A stretch of DNA of 42,169 nt from Micractinium sp. NFX-FRZ (lineage: Eukaryota > Chlorophyta > Trebouxiophyceae > Chlorellales > Chlorellaceae), in contig JAPTJF010000514.1 in the NCBI GenBank assembly GCA_029339195.1, positions 1-42,169 on the forward strand, written 5' to 3'. The notes beneath the pieces are model-generated. The model was not told the DNA's origin, searched no databases, and was given only the letters and a program-made list of their open reading frames with translations. Both the position numbers and the translations under genes were made by a program. Of the stretch, positions 18,702 to 30,903 are shown one piece after another. The first letter of the stretch is position 1; each line of letters starts with the position of its first letter.

Positions 18702-21700
18702 ATGCCCCAGCCCGCGCCCCGTGTCCTGGCGGCCCTTGTGCTGCTGGGACTGTGTAATACGGCTCTGGGGAACCCCCTTGAAGTGCTTGAAGCGGCTGGC
18801 AGAGATCAGGTGAGGGGCTGGCATGTGGCAGCTGGAGGACCTTGTGCAAGCACCTCTGGGCGCACCACACACACGTCTTGTTCCCCCTACGCTGCAGACA
18901 CCTTGTCACACGGCCATCTTCTCTCTACCAACAGCACGGTGAGCAGGGAGGGCGGCGCGCTGCCGGCCTTGGGGGTCCAGCAGTACCAGCGACTCACTCG
19001 CGCGCCTGCCGCTGCTCTGCGCTCTCCGGCGGTGCAGAGAGGCCGTTGGAGAGGCTACGTACCGGATCGCAGCCAGCCCGTACAACGCAGAGGCCTTCTG
19101 CAGGTGAGCTGAGGGTGGGCGGGCGGTGCCGCCGAGCTGCCGCCGACGCGTGTGCGGCCGTGGCATGCTCAGAGTGCCTCAAGATGCACATTCCTGCCCG
19201 TTGGCAGATGCAAGCAGCTGTCTGTTGCAACCCGCAGGTCGCAAGGCTTTGTGCGTGCTGGCGGGTGGCAGAGCAGGGAGGAGGCGCACCCAGCAGCAGC
19301 AGCAGCAGCAGCGGCGGTGATTGCGGCAGCAGCGGCAACGGCAGCAGAGGGGCAGCAAGGGGCACGTGCCTTGGACCTGGAAAACAGGCAGGAGTGCGGC
19401 GGCTGCCCTGTGCTGAGCTGGGTGGAGTGCCTGCAGGAGGGGCAGAGCGCCTGCGGGGCCGGCAGCAGCGGCAGCAGCGGCGGCGGCAGCGGTGGCGGCG
19501 GCAGCAGCGGCAGTGAAAGCGGGCCAGGCATCTTGATGAGCAGCAGCAGCAGCAGCGAGGCGCGCAGCAGCAGCAGTGACACGCAGCCAGGCGTGGTGTC
19601 CCGGCGGCGGCGGTCGCTGCTGCAGGGCCGCAACGGCCCCAAACTTGTCTACGCCGCAGTCACGCTGGGCCGGCTGCAGGTTGTTGTGGAAACAAAGCGA
19701 GGTGGGTTGCCGCTTCTGTTGCTGGCTGCGCAAACCTTCTTCTGATTTGTGCTGGGGTGGGCGCAGCAGGCCAAGGTACACTGGCATGTGTGCACGCTGG
19801 GCTGGCTGCGGGTGCTGGTGGACGCACGCTGCCGGGTGTGTGCAGTTGTTCTTGAGCTTTCCTTTTGGCGGCTCGATCTCACTCTGTGGTGGGTGGGTGG
19901 CGGCACATCGTGGGAGGCGCAGCCACACAGCGCACCAGGTTTGGAGCCTATGGTGGAGCGGCAGCATTGGTTACAGCTTGCAGGAGGTGCAGCGTGAGGT
20001 TGCAGCATGAGGTGCCGCACGAGGTACAGCTGGCGGTACGGCGGGTTGCACTGCATGGGGCGACCGGGGCCCTGGCTGGCGCCGCCATCAGCGCTGCCGG
20101 CAGTTGGGCAGGCGGGCAGGCAGGCAGGACGTCTGCCGCCGCTGCTGGGGCCTGACTGCTTGCCTGCCTGCCTGCCTGCCTGCCTGGTTGGGTGCATGCC
20201 CTGCAAGACCGAACTGCTCCCCAAGCACTCGCTGCCGTGCGTGCAGGCCCTGACCTGCTCCCTTTTGAATGGCAGGCCCTCCCTTGCAGGCACAGCAGAC
20301 TGTGTGCTGCTCTCACGCGCCTGTCATCACCACCCCGCACCACTCTGTGTGTGTGTGTGCAGGTGCCGACCTGTACCGAGTGATTGGCCGGGCCTCCCCC
20401 TTCGGGCTGAACATCACAAAAGAGAGCTTGGGGGAGCCGGCGGGGCGCCCCTCTGGCGTCAGGGTGAGCCGGCCCAGCACGCCAATGAGTCGAGCAGTCG
20501 AGCAGTGAATCAGGCCGATCCAGTCTAAATTGGCCAGTCAATCATGGGCTAGTTGCATTTGTTTGTCCAAAGGGAGGGAGGGAGCCGCGCCGCCTGGCAC
20601 CATTGCCGCAGAAGCGTGGCTGGCCTTTTGCCTGCGGCTCAGCCCCCGGTCGGGCTAAACACCTGGGGGCAGCCACTCGTGAGCCCCCCAACCCACGCGT
20701 GCCCCGCCCCTCCCCCGCCCTGCCCTGCCCCCCGCAGCGGCGCATCTGGTTTGAGCCCGGCGAGTTTGCGGAGGGCCAGCTGTACCGCTTCTGGGCGTAC
20801 TTCAGGTGAGGTCCACACCGTGTGACAAGAGGCAGTCGAGAGTGTGGGAGTTTCTTGACATGGGGGCTACATGGTTGTTTGTTGATCTTGCTGGGATCAT
20901 GCTGCCTCCTCCTCACCGCCTCTGGCCACGCCACCACCCCACTGCTTTGCCCTTGGCCCCTCGCAGACACCTTGGTGCTGTGGTGCTGCTCTTGCGCGCT
21001 CATTCATGCGCGTGTCGTCCCCCTGTTCCTCCCCCCACCCCCCACCCTCCACCTTCCCCCTTCCCCCCACCCTCCCAACCTTTCCCGCCGCATACCCCCC
21101 CGCCCTGCTCCTTGCCCCCTCTTACCCCTCCCCCACCCCGTGCACACACCCCCCCGCCCTGCAGCACTGATGGAGGGGAGACGTGGAGTGGGGAGAGCAA
21201 GGATGGTTACCCCTTCCAGACCCCCAGGTAGGCGGGAGGGGAGGGGTGGACACAGTATTGTGGACACAGTTGCTTGGAGCAGCTCCCAGCAAAATCGGTG
21301 CTGTAGGTTGACTGATACCCGGGCCCGCAGGGGCAGGGCGGCCTGCCGGCAGGCGTTGCCACCGCCGGGCTTCCCTGATCGGGCGCACAGCACGTGGCCA
21401 GGGCCCATCTGCTTGGCCCGTCCCTCAAACCTTGCATGACGCGCCCACTTGTTCCTCTGCTGCCCTGCCCTGCCCTGCCCCGCAGCTCGAGGCCTGGGGA
21501 GCCCAAGCTGATCAGCGGGCGGGCGGCAAACGGCGGGCTGGAATTCGTGTTTGAGCCACCCGTGAGGCAAGGCGGCCCCGGACGTGAGTCAAGTCCATGA
21601 ACCAAGAGTGCCCACCCGCCCGCCTGCCCGCCTGCCCGCCTGCTCGCCTGCCTGCCTGCCTGCCCGCCTGCCTGCCTGCCTGCCCTGCCTGCTCGCCTGC

Positions 21701-24700
21701 CTGCTTTCTGTCAACAACATGGAGAGGCGGCTGCCGCAGCCGCCTCAGTAACAGCGGGCACCCCTGCATGCCGCCTCCTTCTCACCCTGGACGCATGACT
21801 TGTTTGCACTTGGCTGCTGTAGCCACGCCAGTTGCTCAAGCATTTCCTCGCTTGCCCTCGTGTCGCCCGCCCCATCGCTGTCTTGAACTGCCATGCCCAC
21901 GCTTTTTTGTTGCTGCTGCAGCCATTGTGAGCTACATCGTGCGCGGGCGCGTGGTCGGCGGCGGCCGCGGGCCTCCAGTCGAAGAGGAGGGGCAGAGCGT
22001 TGCCGCCGCAGCTGGGAGGGTGAGGCCGCCGCCGGGGCAGGCGCCTGCCCGCCTGCCTGCCTGCCTGCCAGGGAAACGTTCTGTCTGCGGGGGAGCGTGC
22101 CAGACGCCCACATTCCGAACTGCCTGCCTGCAGGCTTGCCTGCCAGCATGCCTGCCTGTTGTCCCGGTTGGCTTGGGGCACGCACGGCACGTGCCTGCCG
22201 GAAGCCAGCACATCCTGGGCACGCCCCCGCTGCGCTCCTTACACATGCCATGCCCCAACCACCGCGCCCGCCCGGCTTCCCTCCCGCCCCCCCTCTGCCC
22301 CCCCCGCAGCGCGTCTTTGTGCTGCTTCCCGGCAGCTTCCTTAGCGCCCGCACCTACCTGTTCACCATCCAGGCCACCAACTCACAGGGCACCGGAGAAG
22401 TCAGCAATGCAGTCACCGTCACCACCCCCAGGTGCGCCTCTGCGTGATTGCTTCGGGTGTTGTGTGTGTGAGTGTGAGTGGGTGGGTGGGTGTTCCGGAG
22501 GCGGCAGGTGGGGGGCGGGTGCAGGCGGGCCCCGCAACTCCCACGCCCCGCCCTGGTGCGGGCAACACCAGCAGGAGTGTCATCGCCGCAACGACATCCA
22601 AGAGAGAGCTCCAGTTCTTGCTCTGCCTGAGACGGGGATGGAGGGGGCGTCTGGGTGGGGAGAGAGGCCCGCCTGCATTCGCCCACTCTCTCCCAAGCTG
22701 CCAGCGATGTCACCGCTGTCTCACAAAATGTGAAGGAACCGGCTTCCTTACCCATACTGTGCGTGCAGATCCAGGCCGGGCCCAGCGGTGGTGGTCCGGG
22801 CCAGCCTGAACGCCACGACTGGGGTGCTGAGCGTGCTGGTCAACCCGCCCGCTGTGCTGGGCGGCCCAGGGGGTGAGTGCCTGCACTGGAGGAAAGCCGT
22901 GGGGCCGGGTGCCTGCAGTACAGCACAGCCTTGCGGGGCTGAGTGTTGGCAGTACAGCACAGCCGTGGGGCCGAGTGGCCTGCAGTACAGCACAGCTGTG
23001 GGGCCGGGTGCCTGCAGTACATTTTGATGCAGGCGCTACACGCATGCCGCCCCTCTGCTCTCCAACCTCCAAACCTTGCTGCTTCCCCTGCCTGCTTCTT
23101 CTCTACCTCCGCTACCTCCTCTACCTCTACCTCTACCTCCTCTACCTCCTCTACCTATGCTGCGGTGCACAAAGCATGCTTCCCCCCACTTGCGCCTCAC
23201 ACCTGCCTTCCCTCCATCGCACACCCCACTGCTTGCCTCTCACTCTCCACCCCCCCTTGTACTGCCCCCATCCTGCAGCCATACTGAGGTACACCGTGCG
23301 AGGCGTGCCCATTGGCACCAGCAGCGGCGGCAGCAGCCGAGCGTTCAGGACCACCGGCCTGGGCGCGCCCAGCGACGGCGCAGTGGGGCAGGTGGGCAGG
23401 GGAGGAGTGCCTGCCTGCCTGCCCGCGTTGGGGCGCTGTCGAGGGGCTGGGTCGCGCATCGAATGGTCGCCCCCCCTTGCTGTCTTGGGGAAGGGGCAGG
23501 GCGTATGCATGTTCTTGCTGTCTGTCGGTGCACCCCACCCACCCACCTGTCCCTGTGCTGCCTTCCCCATGCCCCCGCCTTCCGCCCACCGCTCCCACCC
23601 TCTCCCCCTGCCCCCGCCTCCCCCCGAACTGCTCTCCCCCTCTCCCCCTACCTCTGTGCCTGCTGCAGCGCAAGTTCCAGTTCCCCCCCGGCTCCTTCAC
23701 CTACGGCGCCCCCTACAACCTGTCGGCGCAAGCGGAGAACAGCCAGGGGCTGGGCCTGCCGGGCGACGCCTTCCCCTACACCATACCCAAGTGAGTCCAT
23801 ACCCAAGTGATGCTTAAAAACAGATGTGTCCAGGGAGTAGGGCAGGCACCAGTGAGCAGGATTCGGGTGTCTACACTGAGAATTAGATGGCACCAGTGAG
23901 CAGGAGTTAGATGGCTACAGGCGGAGGGCAGGGTCGGGCGACCCTTCACCTCCACCAACTGCATGCGAGTGGTGCCTGCAAGCAGTGGCAGGTACAGGGC
24001 AGGTGAGTGTGCGATCAAGGGGGCGAGGCCTGCCTGCCCAGAGGAACCTCCCACGGCGCCCTGCCCGTGGGAGCCCACCCATCAATCAGCCTTGATCAAC
24101 GCAGTCAGAGTGGGTCATTGCATGGTTCAATCGTCGCCCGGCTCCCCACGAATTGGCCAAGTCCCACTGACACATGCAAGCCGGCTGTTGTGCAAGCTGG
24201 CTGGCTGGCCGGCTGGGGTGCGGGCCCGGTAGGGCGCTGCCCTGCCTGCAGCCTCGACAGGCAACTCCTTTCTGCCTGCCTCCGCAGCTGCCCCCGGCAC
24301 GTGTAGCACCGTGGACCGTGTAAAACCCAAAGTCAGCTCCCTGACCACATGCCCTCCCCCTGGCTGGCCTCAACGTGTGTCCCGCCCCGCAGGTCGCCCC
24401 CCGGCCCGCCAGACGTCACGCGCATCGCCGGCGGGGATGGCGGGAGCCTGGATGTGTTTGTGGAAAGGCCGCCGGCCCTGGGCAGCGCAGCAGGTGGGCG
24501 GGTGGGCAGGCAGGCAGGGGTGGGGTGGGCGAGCAGGGGTGCGCAGGCAGGGGTAGGAGCGGTGGGGCGGGCAGAGTGGGGCGGGCGCGGTGGGCAGAGC
24601 TGGCTGGTGCGTGCACCGGCCCCCTCGGCAACTTGAAACATCACCAAGCCCCTAACGTTGTTCCTGCAGGCTGCGCGTTCCTGCAGGCTTCTCCCGCTGG

Positions 24701-27700
24701 TCAGGCACAGTAACTAACGGTATCTCGCTTGGGCGCCTGGTAAACTTTTGCTGCAGGCGTCACGGGGTGGAAGGTGGAGGCCCTCCCCTCGGGCTGGGCG
24801 GGGCGCAAGGTGGAGGTGTCGGACAACGGCTCGCCCGCGCCGCAGGGGCAGGTGGGGCTGGCGACCACACTCTCCTCTGCTGTCCACACGTATTGCCTCT
24901 GTGACAGCTGTGACGAACTGCCTGCATCTGAAGGTCATGTGGGGCCGTCTTCGGCCCTCTTTGAATCACGCTCTTGTCCTGTGTGTTCCCTGCACGGCTG
25001 TGCAGGTCCGGCTGACGCTGCCGGCGGGGAGCTTCCAGTACGGCCGGGTGTACCGCTTCTTTGCCTCTGCACGCAACGACGTGGGGTGGGGCCCACGCAG
25101 CACCGAACCCCTCGTAGACGTAACTCCCACCCTCCAATCGTGCGTCCCTCAGTCCCACTCTCTTGATATGCTCGCCGTGCAAACGTTTCGCCGACGCGCA
25201 TGCACAGCACCAGCCTTGCCGTTGGTTGTCATGCTGTGCTGTGCCGCACTGTGCTGCCCGCACAGCGATTTGGGTACCGCGGGGCTGTTCTCTGCTGTGC
25301 TCCCTCGCTGCATGTGCCCCGCCCCCGCCTGTGCTCTCCAACCCAACGCCGCGCTCCCCCCCACACGCGCCTCTCCACTTGGACACCCCCTCAACTGCCC
25401 CCCGCTCTCCCCTCCCCTCCCCCTCCCCTCTGCTTTCTCCCTTGCAGCCCGCCACCGCCTCCCGGCGAGTGCGCCCTCGACTCCCTCCACTCCCTGGTCT
25501 CATCCGCCTACTCAGCATCCTCCTACGCACCGTCCCTGAAGTACCAGTTCAGGGGCGGCGTGGTGGCGGGTGACTACTCGTCTTCCACGGCCTTCAAGGT
25601 CCCCTATGATGAGCTGGACCCCATGTTCCAGGGCGTCAACCGCAACAGGCGATGCGTCTGGTGGATGCCCGCCGCCGGGTGAGAGAGCACCTCACCCGCC
25701 CTGTCCTCTTCCACACAACCTGTTGGCTGCTGGTTACGAGGTGCCCTTGCCCTGCCTCTCAAGGGAGCCCGCATGCATGCTTGCTTGCTCCTCCTCGCCT
25801 CGCCCTGCTTCGAGTCAGTCTGCCGGCCCGCCCGCCTGCCCTATGCCGGTCCCAACAGCCCACCACTTCCCACGCCAGCCTTTCCTCTTCTCACCCGCCT
25901 GCCCGCCCCCTTCCCAAGCTTATGCCCCGCCTCCCTCCCTGGCCTTCCCGCCCGCCCGCCTGCCCACCCCTTTCATCTGCACCTTCCCATTCCTTGCACC
26001 CGTCTTTGACCTCATCCCTGGCTCTATCTTTCGAATGCATGCTGCAGGGTGGCGCAGCCCTGGCTGGGTGTCCGCGTGGATGTGCCCCCCACCGCCATCC
26101 AATTCCCAGACCTGCTGGTCATGGCAAGCGACATCGCACCCAGGACGTTCCCAAGTGAGTGCCTGCTCATCTTCTGATGGTCCCCAGCACGCACTCGTGC
26201 GGCTTTCCTCACCGCTGCCAACTCCATGCCCGTGCGTGGTGTGCTTTTTCTTCACTGGTCGACTGCATGCCCAAGGTTATCTAGTTACGTAACCTAATCG
26301 CTTGGGCCTGCCCCACTTTGTGCCCCCAACCCCACCCACCGCCCCTGCAGACACGGACATCAAGCAGTGGTCGGCCTGGTTTGCCCACCCCACCACCCGC
26401 GTCTGCGCCCGACTGTCGGAGCGCGTGGCGGTGCTGGGCGCCAGCAAATCCGTGGACCTCCCATGCCGGGGCGCAGACGGTGAGGGCCTGCGCTGCCTGG
26501 CCACCGCTGCATCCGCGCCTGCAGCCTGCATGGTCGCACAGGGAGAGGGGGTGTTCCTGTGTTGGGAAGGAAGGAAGGAAGAGAAAGAAGCCCCTTCATC
26601 CTGGCTGGGCTTCTGGCAGGGGTAGGCGTGGCCAGCCACGCGTGCCGGCTTGCTGCCTTGCTTGCCCGCCTGCCTCTCCCCAGCGTGACCACTGTTAAAA
26701 CAGACGAGAACGGTGAAATGGTGAACAAGGCAGCAGGCTGCCCAACACGCATCCCTGCATCCTCGCCCGACACAACATGCATTGCTTACCCCGCGTCGTG
26801 GGGCCGCCGACAGAGCCGGCGCCTGCCACCTGGCTCCCGACACGCGTGCCCCCCCGCTGCCTTTGACCGCTGTGCCCCCTGCTGTCCCTCCCGCCTGCGC
26901 TGCAGGCCTTCCTGTGCTGTCTGGCTCCCAGTACCTGGCTGTGTTTGCTTTCGACGCGGCAGGCAGCAAGAGCGTGCCCCGCTGGGGGCGCATCGCCATG
27001 GCCACCCTCCCCCCACCACCCAGGTGTGCGCCGCACAGCCGCCCGTGCAGGATGGGAGCGATGAGAACGGAGCGAGGGCACACTGATTGCAGGGCATGCC
27101 GCCACTGCGCCTGCTGTGCTGTGCGCCTGCTGCGCGCCTGCTGTGCGCCTGCCTGGCCTGCTGTGTACGCCTGCCGTGCCTGCTGTGCCTGCTGTGCCTG
27201 CTGTGCACACTGCCCGCCTGTGGGCAGCCTCCTCCCTGCGACCTTCACAGCAGCCCCAGCTGAGCGGTGCTGCCCAATGCTTTTTCGGGTGCTGTGCAGG
27301 CCCCCCTCTCCCTCGCCCCCGCCCCCACCCTCCCCCTCCCCGCCGCCGCCCTCGCCGCCTGCGCCCTTGCCGGACCCTTGGGAAACCGCTGGTGCGCGCT
27401 TGGCACAGTCTTGCTTTAACGGCAGCCAGAAGTGTGTGGACACAACAAGGGCCCAGGGCGAGGAGTGCATGCCGCGCCCGGGCTTGCACAGCATGCATGC
27501 TCAACAAGGATCGCTCCGTGGGGTGCCAGGTATCCCCCCCTGATCCCCCATTTCCCGGCTCATGCATCTGACATGCCGTGGCGTGTGGCTGGGTGCCTGC
27601 TGCCCTCCTCCCCCTGCAGAGTGCCGGGCGGACCCGATTTATGTGAAGGTTCGGGACACGGTGAGGGCAGCCGCCCCAGCCTGTGCCACAGCTGCCTGCC

Positions 27701-29537
27701 TTGCATGTCGGGCGGCGTTTACGTGGCGACAGTGCGAAAAGGGCACCACCCACCAGTTGCCTGGGTTGCTGCCCCTGCGCGCAATCCTTGCCGGCAGCAG
27801 GTGCTCGTCCTTTGGATGCCTGGGGCAGTGCAAGCTTGCGTGTGCTGCTGCATGTTGTGCGCACAATTATGTACAGTTCACGTATTTGTGGCGGTTACCA
27901 CGCCCAGGCCTCGCCGTTGTCCTCTCCTGGCCGCACCGAGGCCCTTCCTGGCCACCCCCGCCGCCCATCCCCCCCACGCCCCCACCAAACCCGGCAGCCC
28001 GTCCCGCCCGCCCACCCCTGCCTCGCCCAAACCTCACACCGGTCGCTTCATTTGCCACCCCCCCGCCATGTCCGCCCCCTTCCCCTCCCAAGTCGCCCGC
28101 AGATTGCTTTGTTTTGCCGACCCCCCCGCCATGTCCGCCCCCTTTCCCCAAACCTCACACCGGTCGCTTCATTTGCCGACCCCGCCGCCGTGCCCGCCCA
28201 CCCTAAATCCCCACACACAGGTCGCTTTGTTCGCCGAGTACGACGCCCTGGAGGTCCCGCTGCCCACCGAGGACAGCTGGCAGGACGCCGGTGTGCGCCC
28301 CTGGCTCAGCTTTGACCCCTTCACCCTCCACAACCTCTTCTTCAGCCCGGTCGACCCAATGTACGCCAACGCAGACCCGACTGACAAAACCTGCGTCTGG
28401 TGGATGGCCGCGGCCTCAACCTTGTGAGTGGTGGTCGGAGGTGTACAGTATCAGGCATTTCTTTCGTGGAGTGGGCGCCTGCGGGGACGACGCCTGCCTG
28501 CTGTGCGTGCCGTGCAGGCGCAGCCGCCGTTGCCGTCCCCGCCTGCGCACTGCCCCGCACTTATTCACCCCGTGGCGCAAATCGCACAACCCACTGCACT
28601 CTACCGCACGCCTCGCCACCCCATCACACGGCCGCCCTCCCCTCCCCCCCGCCGCCTGGCCTGCAGCACCCTGCCGCCCACGCGGCCCAGCTACTACGGG
28701 GTGCAGGTCACCATTCCGCCCACAATGACCACCCAGTTCCCCCTCATGCTCTTCATGCTGTCCGACCTGGAGCCGCCCCCCTTTGCCACGGGTGAGCAGC
28801 GTGGGCCCTGAACATGCATGTGGTTGATCGAGTAGTTGAGTGGTTGAGCGAGTGTGTTGCTGCAACCTGCCCGCCTCGCTCGCACGGCTGCCGCGCCTGC
28901 ACTGCGGCGCTGTGGTGGTGCTGTGCCTGCTGCCCCCCCTGCACGCCAGGTCGGGTGCTGTGCTGTGCCGTGCTGTGACGTGCTGATTCAGCACCCCGCC
29001 TCCTCTCGCCTGCCTCCTCCCCATGCAGCCGGCGGGGAGTGGTTCGATTGGTGGGACCTTCCTGGCACCGTCGTGTGCACCGTGCTCACTCAGCCCATGG
29101 CCTTCACTCCAGACTACCTGGGCACCACGCTGAGGCTGCCGTGCCGGGAGCTAGGTGAGCCTCCCTTTGTTTAGGCTTCCTTGTTCATGCATCACACTTG
29201 CTTGCATCTGCATTGTGAACTGCCTGAGGGTGGAGGCCAGGGCGGGCTGTGCAGGCGCTGCTGCCGCCGCTCGACCAAGGGTTCATATTGCGTACCCTGC
29301 AGCCCACCAGGCAGCACGGCTGCCGGCGTTCCAGACACGCTCCGCGTGCACACCCTTTGCCTCCTGCCCCCGCTGCCCGCTCCCCTGCCCCAACCGTGCC
29401 GCCCCCCTGCAGACACACAAACAACCTTTGTCTCCTCCAAACGCTTCATGACGGGCTTTGCGGTGGACCCGCTGGGCACCAAGAACGTGCCACGCTGGGG
29501 CACGCTGCAGTGGGCCACGGGGCCCGCCCTGGAGTGA
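18702..29537 (+). CDS. Secreted multi-FN3 protein with tandem unrecognised C-terminal domains
   Basis: 26-exon model, 1139 residues, all phases closing: 18702-18809, 18898-18938, 18981-19103, 19208-19701, 20363-20463, 20738-20805, 21165-21227, 21486-21583, 21922-22019, 22310-22431, 22769-22872, 23279-23391, 23669-23790, 24393-24493, 24757-24851, 25006-25139, 25448-25678, 26048-26154, 26351-26479, 26906-27023, 27300-27529, 27620-27660, 28221-28423, 28667-28791, 29029-29154, 29413-29537. Order: signal peptide (RVLAALVLLGLCNTALG), Cys-containing N-terminal part, Ala/Ser/Gly-rich region, four fibronectin-III-like domains (about 230-662), domain copy 1 (about 662-857), PPSPSPPPP linker, domain copy 2 (about 895-1139). 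FN3 hallmarks are TYLFTIQATNSQGTGEVS and YRFFASARNDVGWGPRS. Likely a matrix or cell-surface adhesion protein (inference). Exons 2-3 (42-nt intron) and the donor at 25140 are the least certain. Confidence 0.83.
22890..23025. repeat. ~33-bp tandem repeat in FN3-gene intron
   Basis: About four units of the form ccgtggggccgggtgcctgc followed by agtacagcacag, beginning about 20 bp after the donor of exon 22769-22872. Confidence 0.85.
23095..23160. repeat. CTC/TAC microsatellite
   Basis: ctacctcctctacctctacc-type repeats within the intron between exons 22769-22872 and 23279-23391. Confidence 0.85.
23779..23812. repeat. Directly adjacent duplication of a splice donor
   Basis: The last exon bases plus donor (ccatacccaagtga) occur twice, at about 23781-23794 and 23798-23811. 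The first is followed by gt, giving GTGAGT; the second by tg. The first is used in the model because it keeps frame into 24393. Confidence 0.8.
25448..29537 (+). other. Tandem duplicated C-terminal domain with CVWWM motif
   Basis: Copy 1 uses exons 25448-25678, 26048-26154, 26351-26479 and 26906-27023. Copy 2 uses 27300-27529 to 28221-28423, 28667-28791, 29029-29154 and 29413-29537. Both share CVWWM followed by A-A, V-x-(V/I)-PPT followed by a hydrophobic strand, two Cys framing the next exon (VCARL...LPC and VCTVL...LPC), and a final (K/N)-VPRWG. Matching intron phases (2,1,1) in both copies show duplication of a whole exon set. I do not recognise the family. Confidence 0.75.
28029..28240. 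repeat. Four copies of an acceptor plus exon start in FN3 gene
   Basis: The start of exon 28221-28423 (cacaggtcgctttgttcgcc) has upstream relatives at about 28029-28060, 28087-28122 and 28149-28182 (caccggtcgcttcatttgcc type). The copies are separated by ccgccatgtccgccccc-type spacers. Two have lost the AG; one keeps GCAG. Confidence 0.8.
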
Positions 29538-30903
29538 AAGGGCAGGCAGAACAGGAGAGACTGTTGAATCAGGAGGCCCCTGGCGGTGCGCCGGCCCGTC
29601 GGAGAGCAAGCAGCGTGTCGCCCCCGGGCGCGCTTCCTTCCCTCCTTCCTTCCCTTTCCCCTTCCGCCCTTCCTTTTACACCGTGTGACGTTTTACCAGC
29701 CGGTCCCCTTCTGCCTGCATGCCGGCCGGCCCTACAGGCAGCCAGCCTCTCTTGTCCCTTGCTTCCCTGCAGGCGTGTGTGCCTGCCTCGACCCCTCCCG
29801 CTTGCCTGCTGCTCCGCATGCAGCCTCCGATGTGACACCTCACCCACCCGACCTGCACATTGCCTCCCCACACTCCCGCGGTGGGCCGCCCTGGTCCAGA
29901 AATTTCTTTAAAGGCGCCCGGTTGCCAGCGACCGCACCTCCGGTTTCCATGCATGTGCAGCATCGCGCGCCAGGCTGGCTCCCAAAGCAACAAAGCAACC
30001 ACCTCATCACCCGATGCAGACCAATACTGCGCTGTGTTAGGCGCCCGCGCTCACCCCCCGCTGCCCTCCTGACTCTGTTGTGTGCCTGGTGCACCCACCG
30101 CAATGTTTGGAGTGCACGCCGGCGAGGTGTGGATGTAACCCAACTGTCAGACCACGGAGAGCAGCCCTGGCGCCCAGCAGCTGCTTCCTGCCTGGGGGTT
30201 GCTAGGAGCAAGCTAGCAAGCTTGCGCGCAAGCAGAGGAGCTCCATAGCTCGAGGGAGCCAACTTGCCTCTCAAGGCTGACTTGCCTGCTTCGCCCGCCT
30301 GCCTGCCCTGCCCTGCCCTGCCCTGCTCGGAACGGAGCACCCACCTGGACCCGCACCCCTGCCCCTGCCCGCCCGCCCATGTCCGCCTGTGCTCCTGCCC
30401 ACTGACCATGCCTGCCAAGAGCAGAGGCTCCGCACGGGTGCTGCTGGCAGGGCACCCTCACTGTGGCCCCAGCTACATTGCCCTGTCTTGACTAGGTTGG
30501 ATGGGGTGCTACACATACGCTGCGGCAGCTGTACTTGTGCCACAAAAGGGGGTAGGGGGCGGGCAGTGCTGGAGTGGTTCCGAGAGATCTGGGGGGGACG
30601 GCGGGGTGGGTTGGGTGGGTGGGTGATTATGGTGGGTGAGCGAGTGAGTGGGCCGGCGCCAGGGGGGCTGGGGTGAGTGCAAGGGAGGGCCCCTGGTGGC
30701 TTGTTGCTGGGTTGAGAGGGGTGATGTCAGGATGACGGAGCAGGGGCGTGAGCTGCTATATTCAGCGAGCAAAGGCCAGGAGGGTAGCTCCACAAGCAGC
30801 GGGGACCGAGGGGGAATAGGGAGCAGACAGGCAGAGCAAACGGGAGAGGAAAGCGTGAGCATGCCGGCGGCGGCGGCGGCAGGAAGGGCTGGCAGGGCTG
30901 GTG
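29538..30903. other. Convergent 3' regions of the FN3 gene and gene A
   Basis: No coding region is supported; the frames here have low-complexity Pro/Arg/Ala composition. It should hold both 3' UTRs. No minus-strand TGTAA was found between 30138 and 30903. One (TTACA on plus) lies near 29674, so the two 3' UTRs may overlap. Confidence 0.5.
30134..30138 (+). terminator. Candidate TGTAA polyadenylation signal of the FN3 gene
   Basis: TGTAA, the usual chlorophycean polyadenylation signal, about 600 bp after the stop codon at 29537. It is the only plus-strand instance I see in the interval before gene A's terminal exon. Confidence 0.4.

Larger units (their letters stand above)
19640..25139 (+). 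other. Four FN3-like domains encoded by repeated three-exon cassettes
   Basis: Cassette exon lengths are 98/98/122 (21486-22431), 104/113/122 (22769-23790) and 101/95/134 (24393-25139). Each starts after two carried bases, then leaves one, then zero, then two. The first domain uses the end of exon 4, then 101 and 68+63 nt with the same phases, so its last exon is split by an additional intron. Conserved positions are an opening R/K-S-x-P-G-P/E-P, LxV/FxVxxPP, a middle (I/V)xxYxVRG, then (R/V)xFxxPxGSFxxxxxYxFxxxAxNxxGxG. Confidence 0.85.

Noticed and set aside
26277..27494. 405-codon open frame on the minus strand opposite the FN3 gene
   Set aside because: It is antisense to well-supported FN3-gene exons and is low-complexity Gln/Ala/Gly/Arg. 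Long spurious frames are expected at this GC content.
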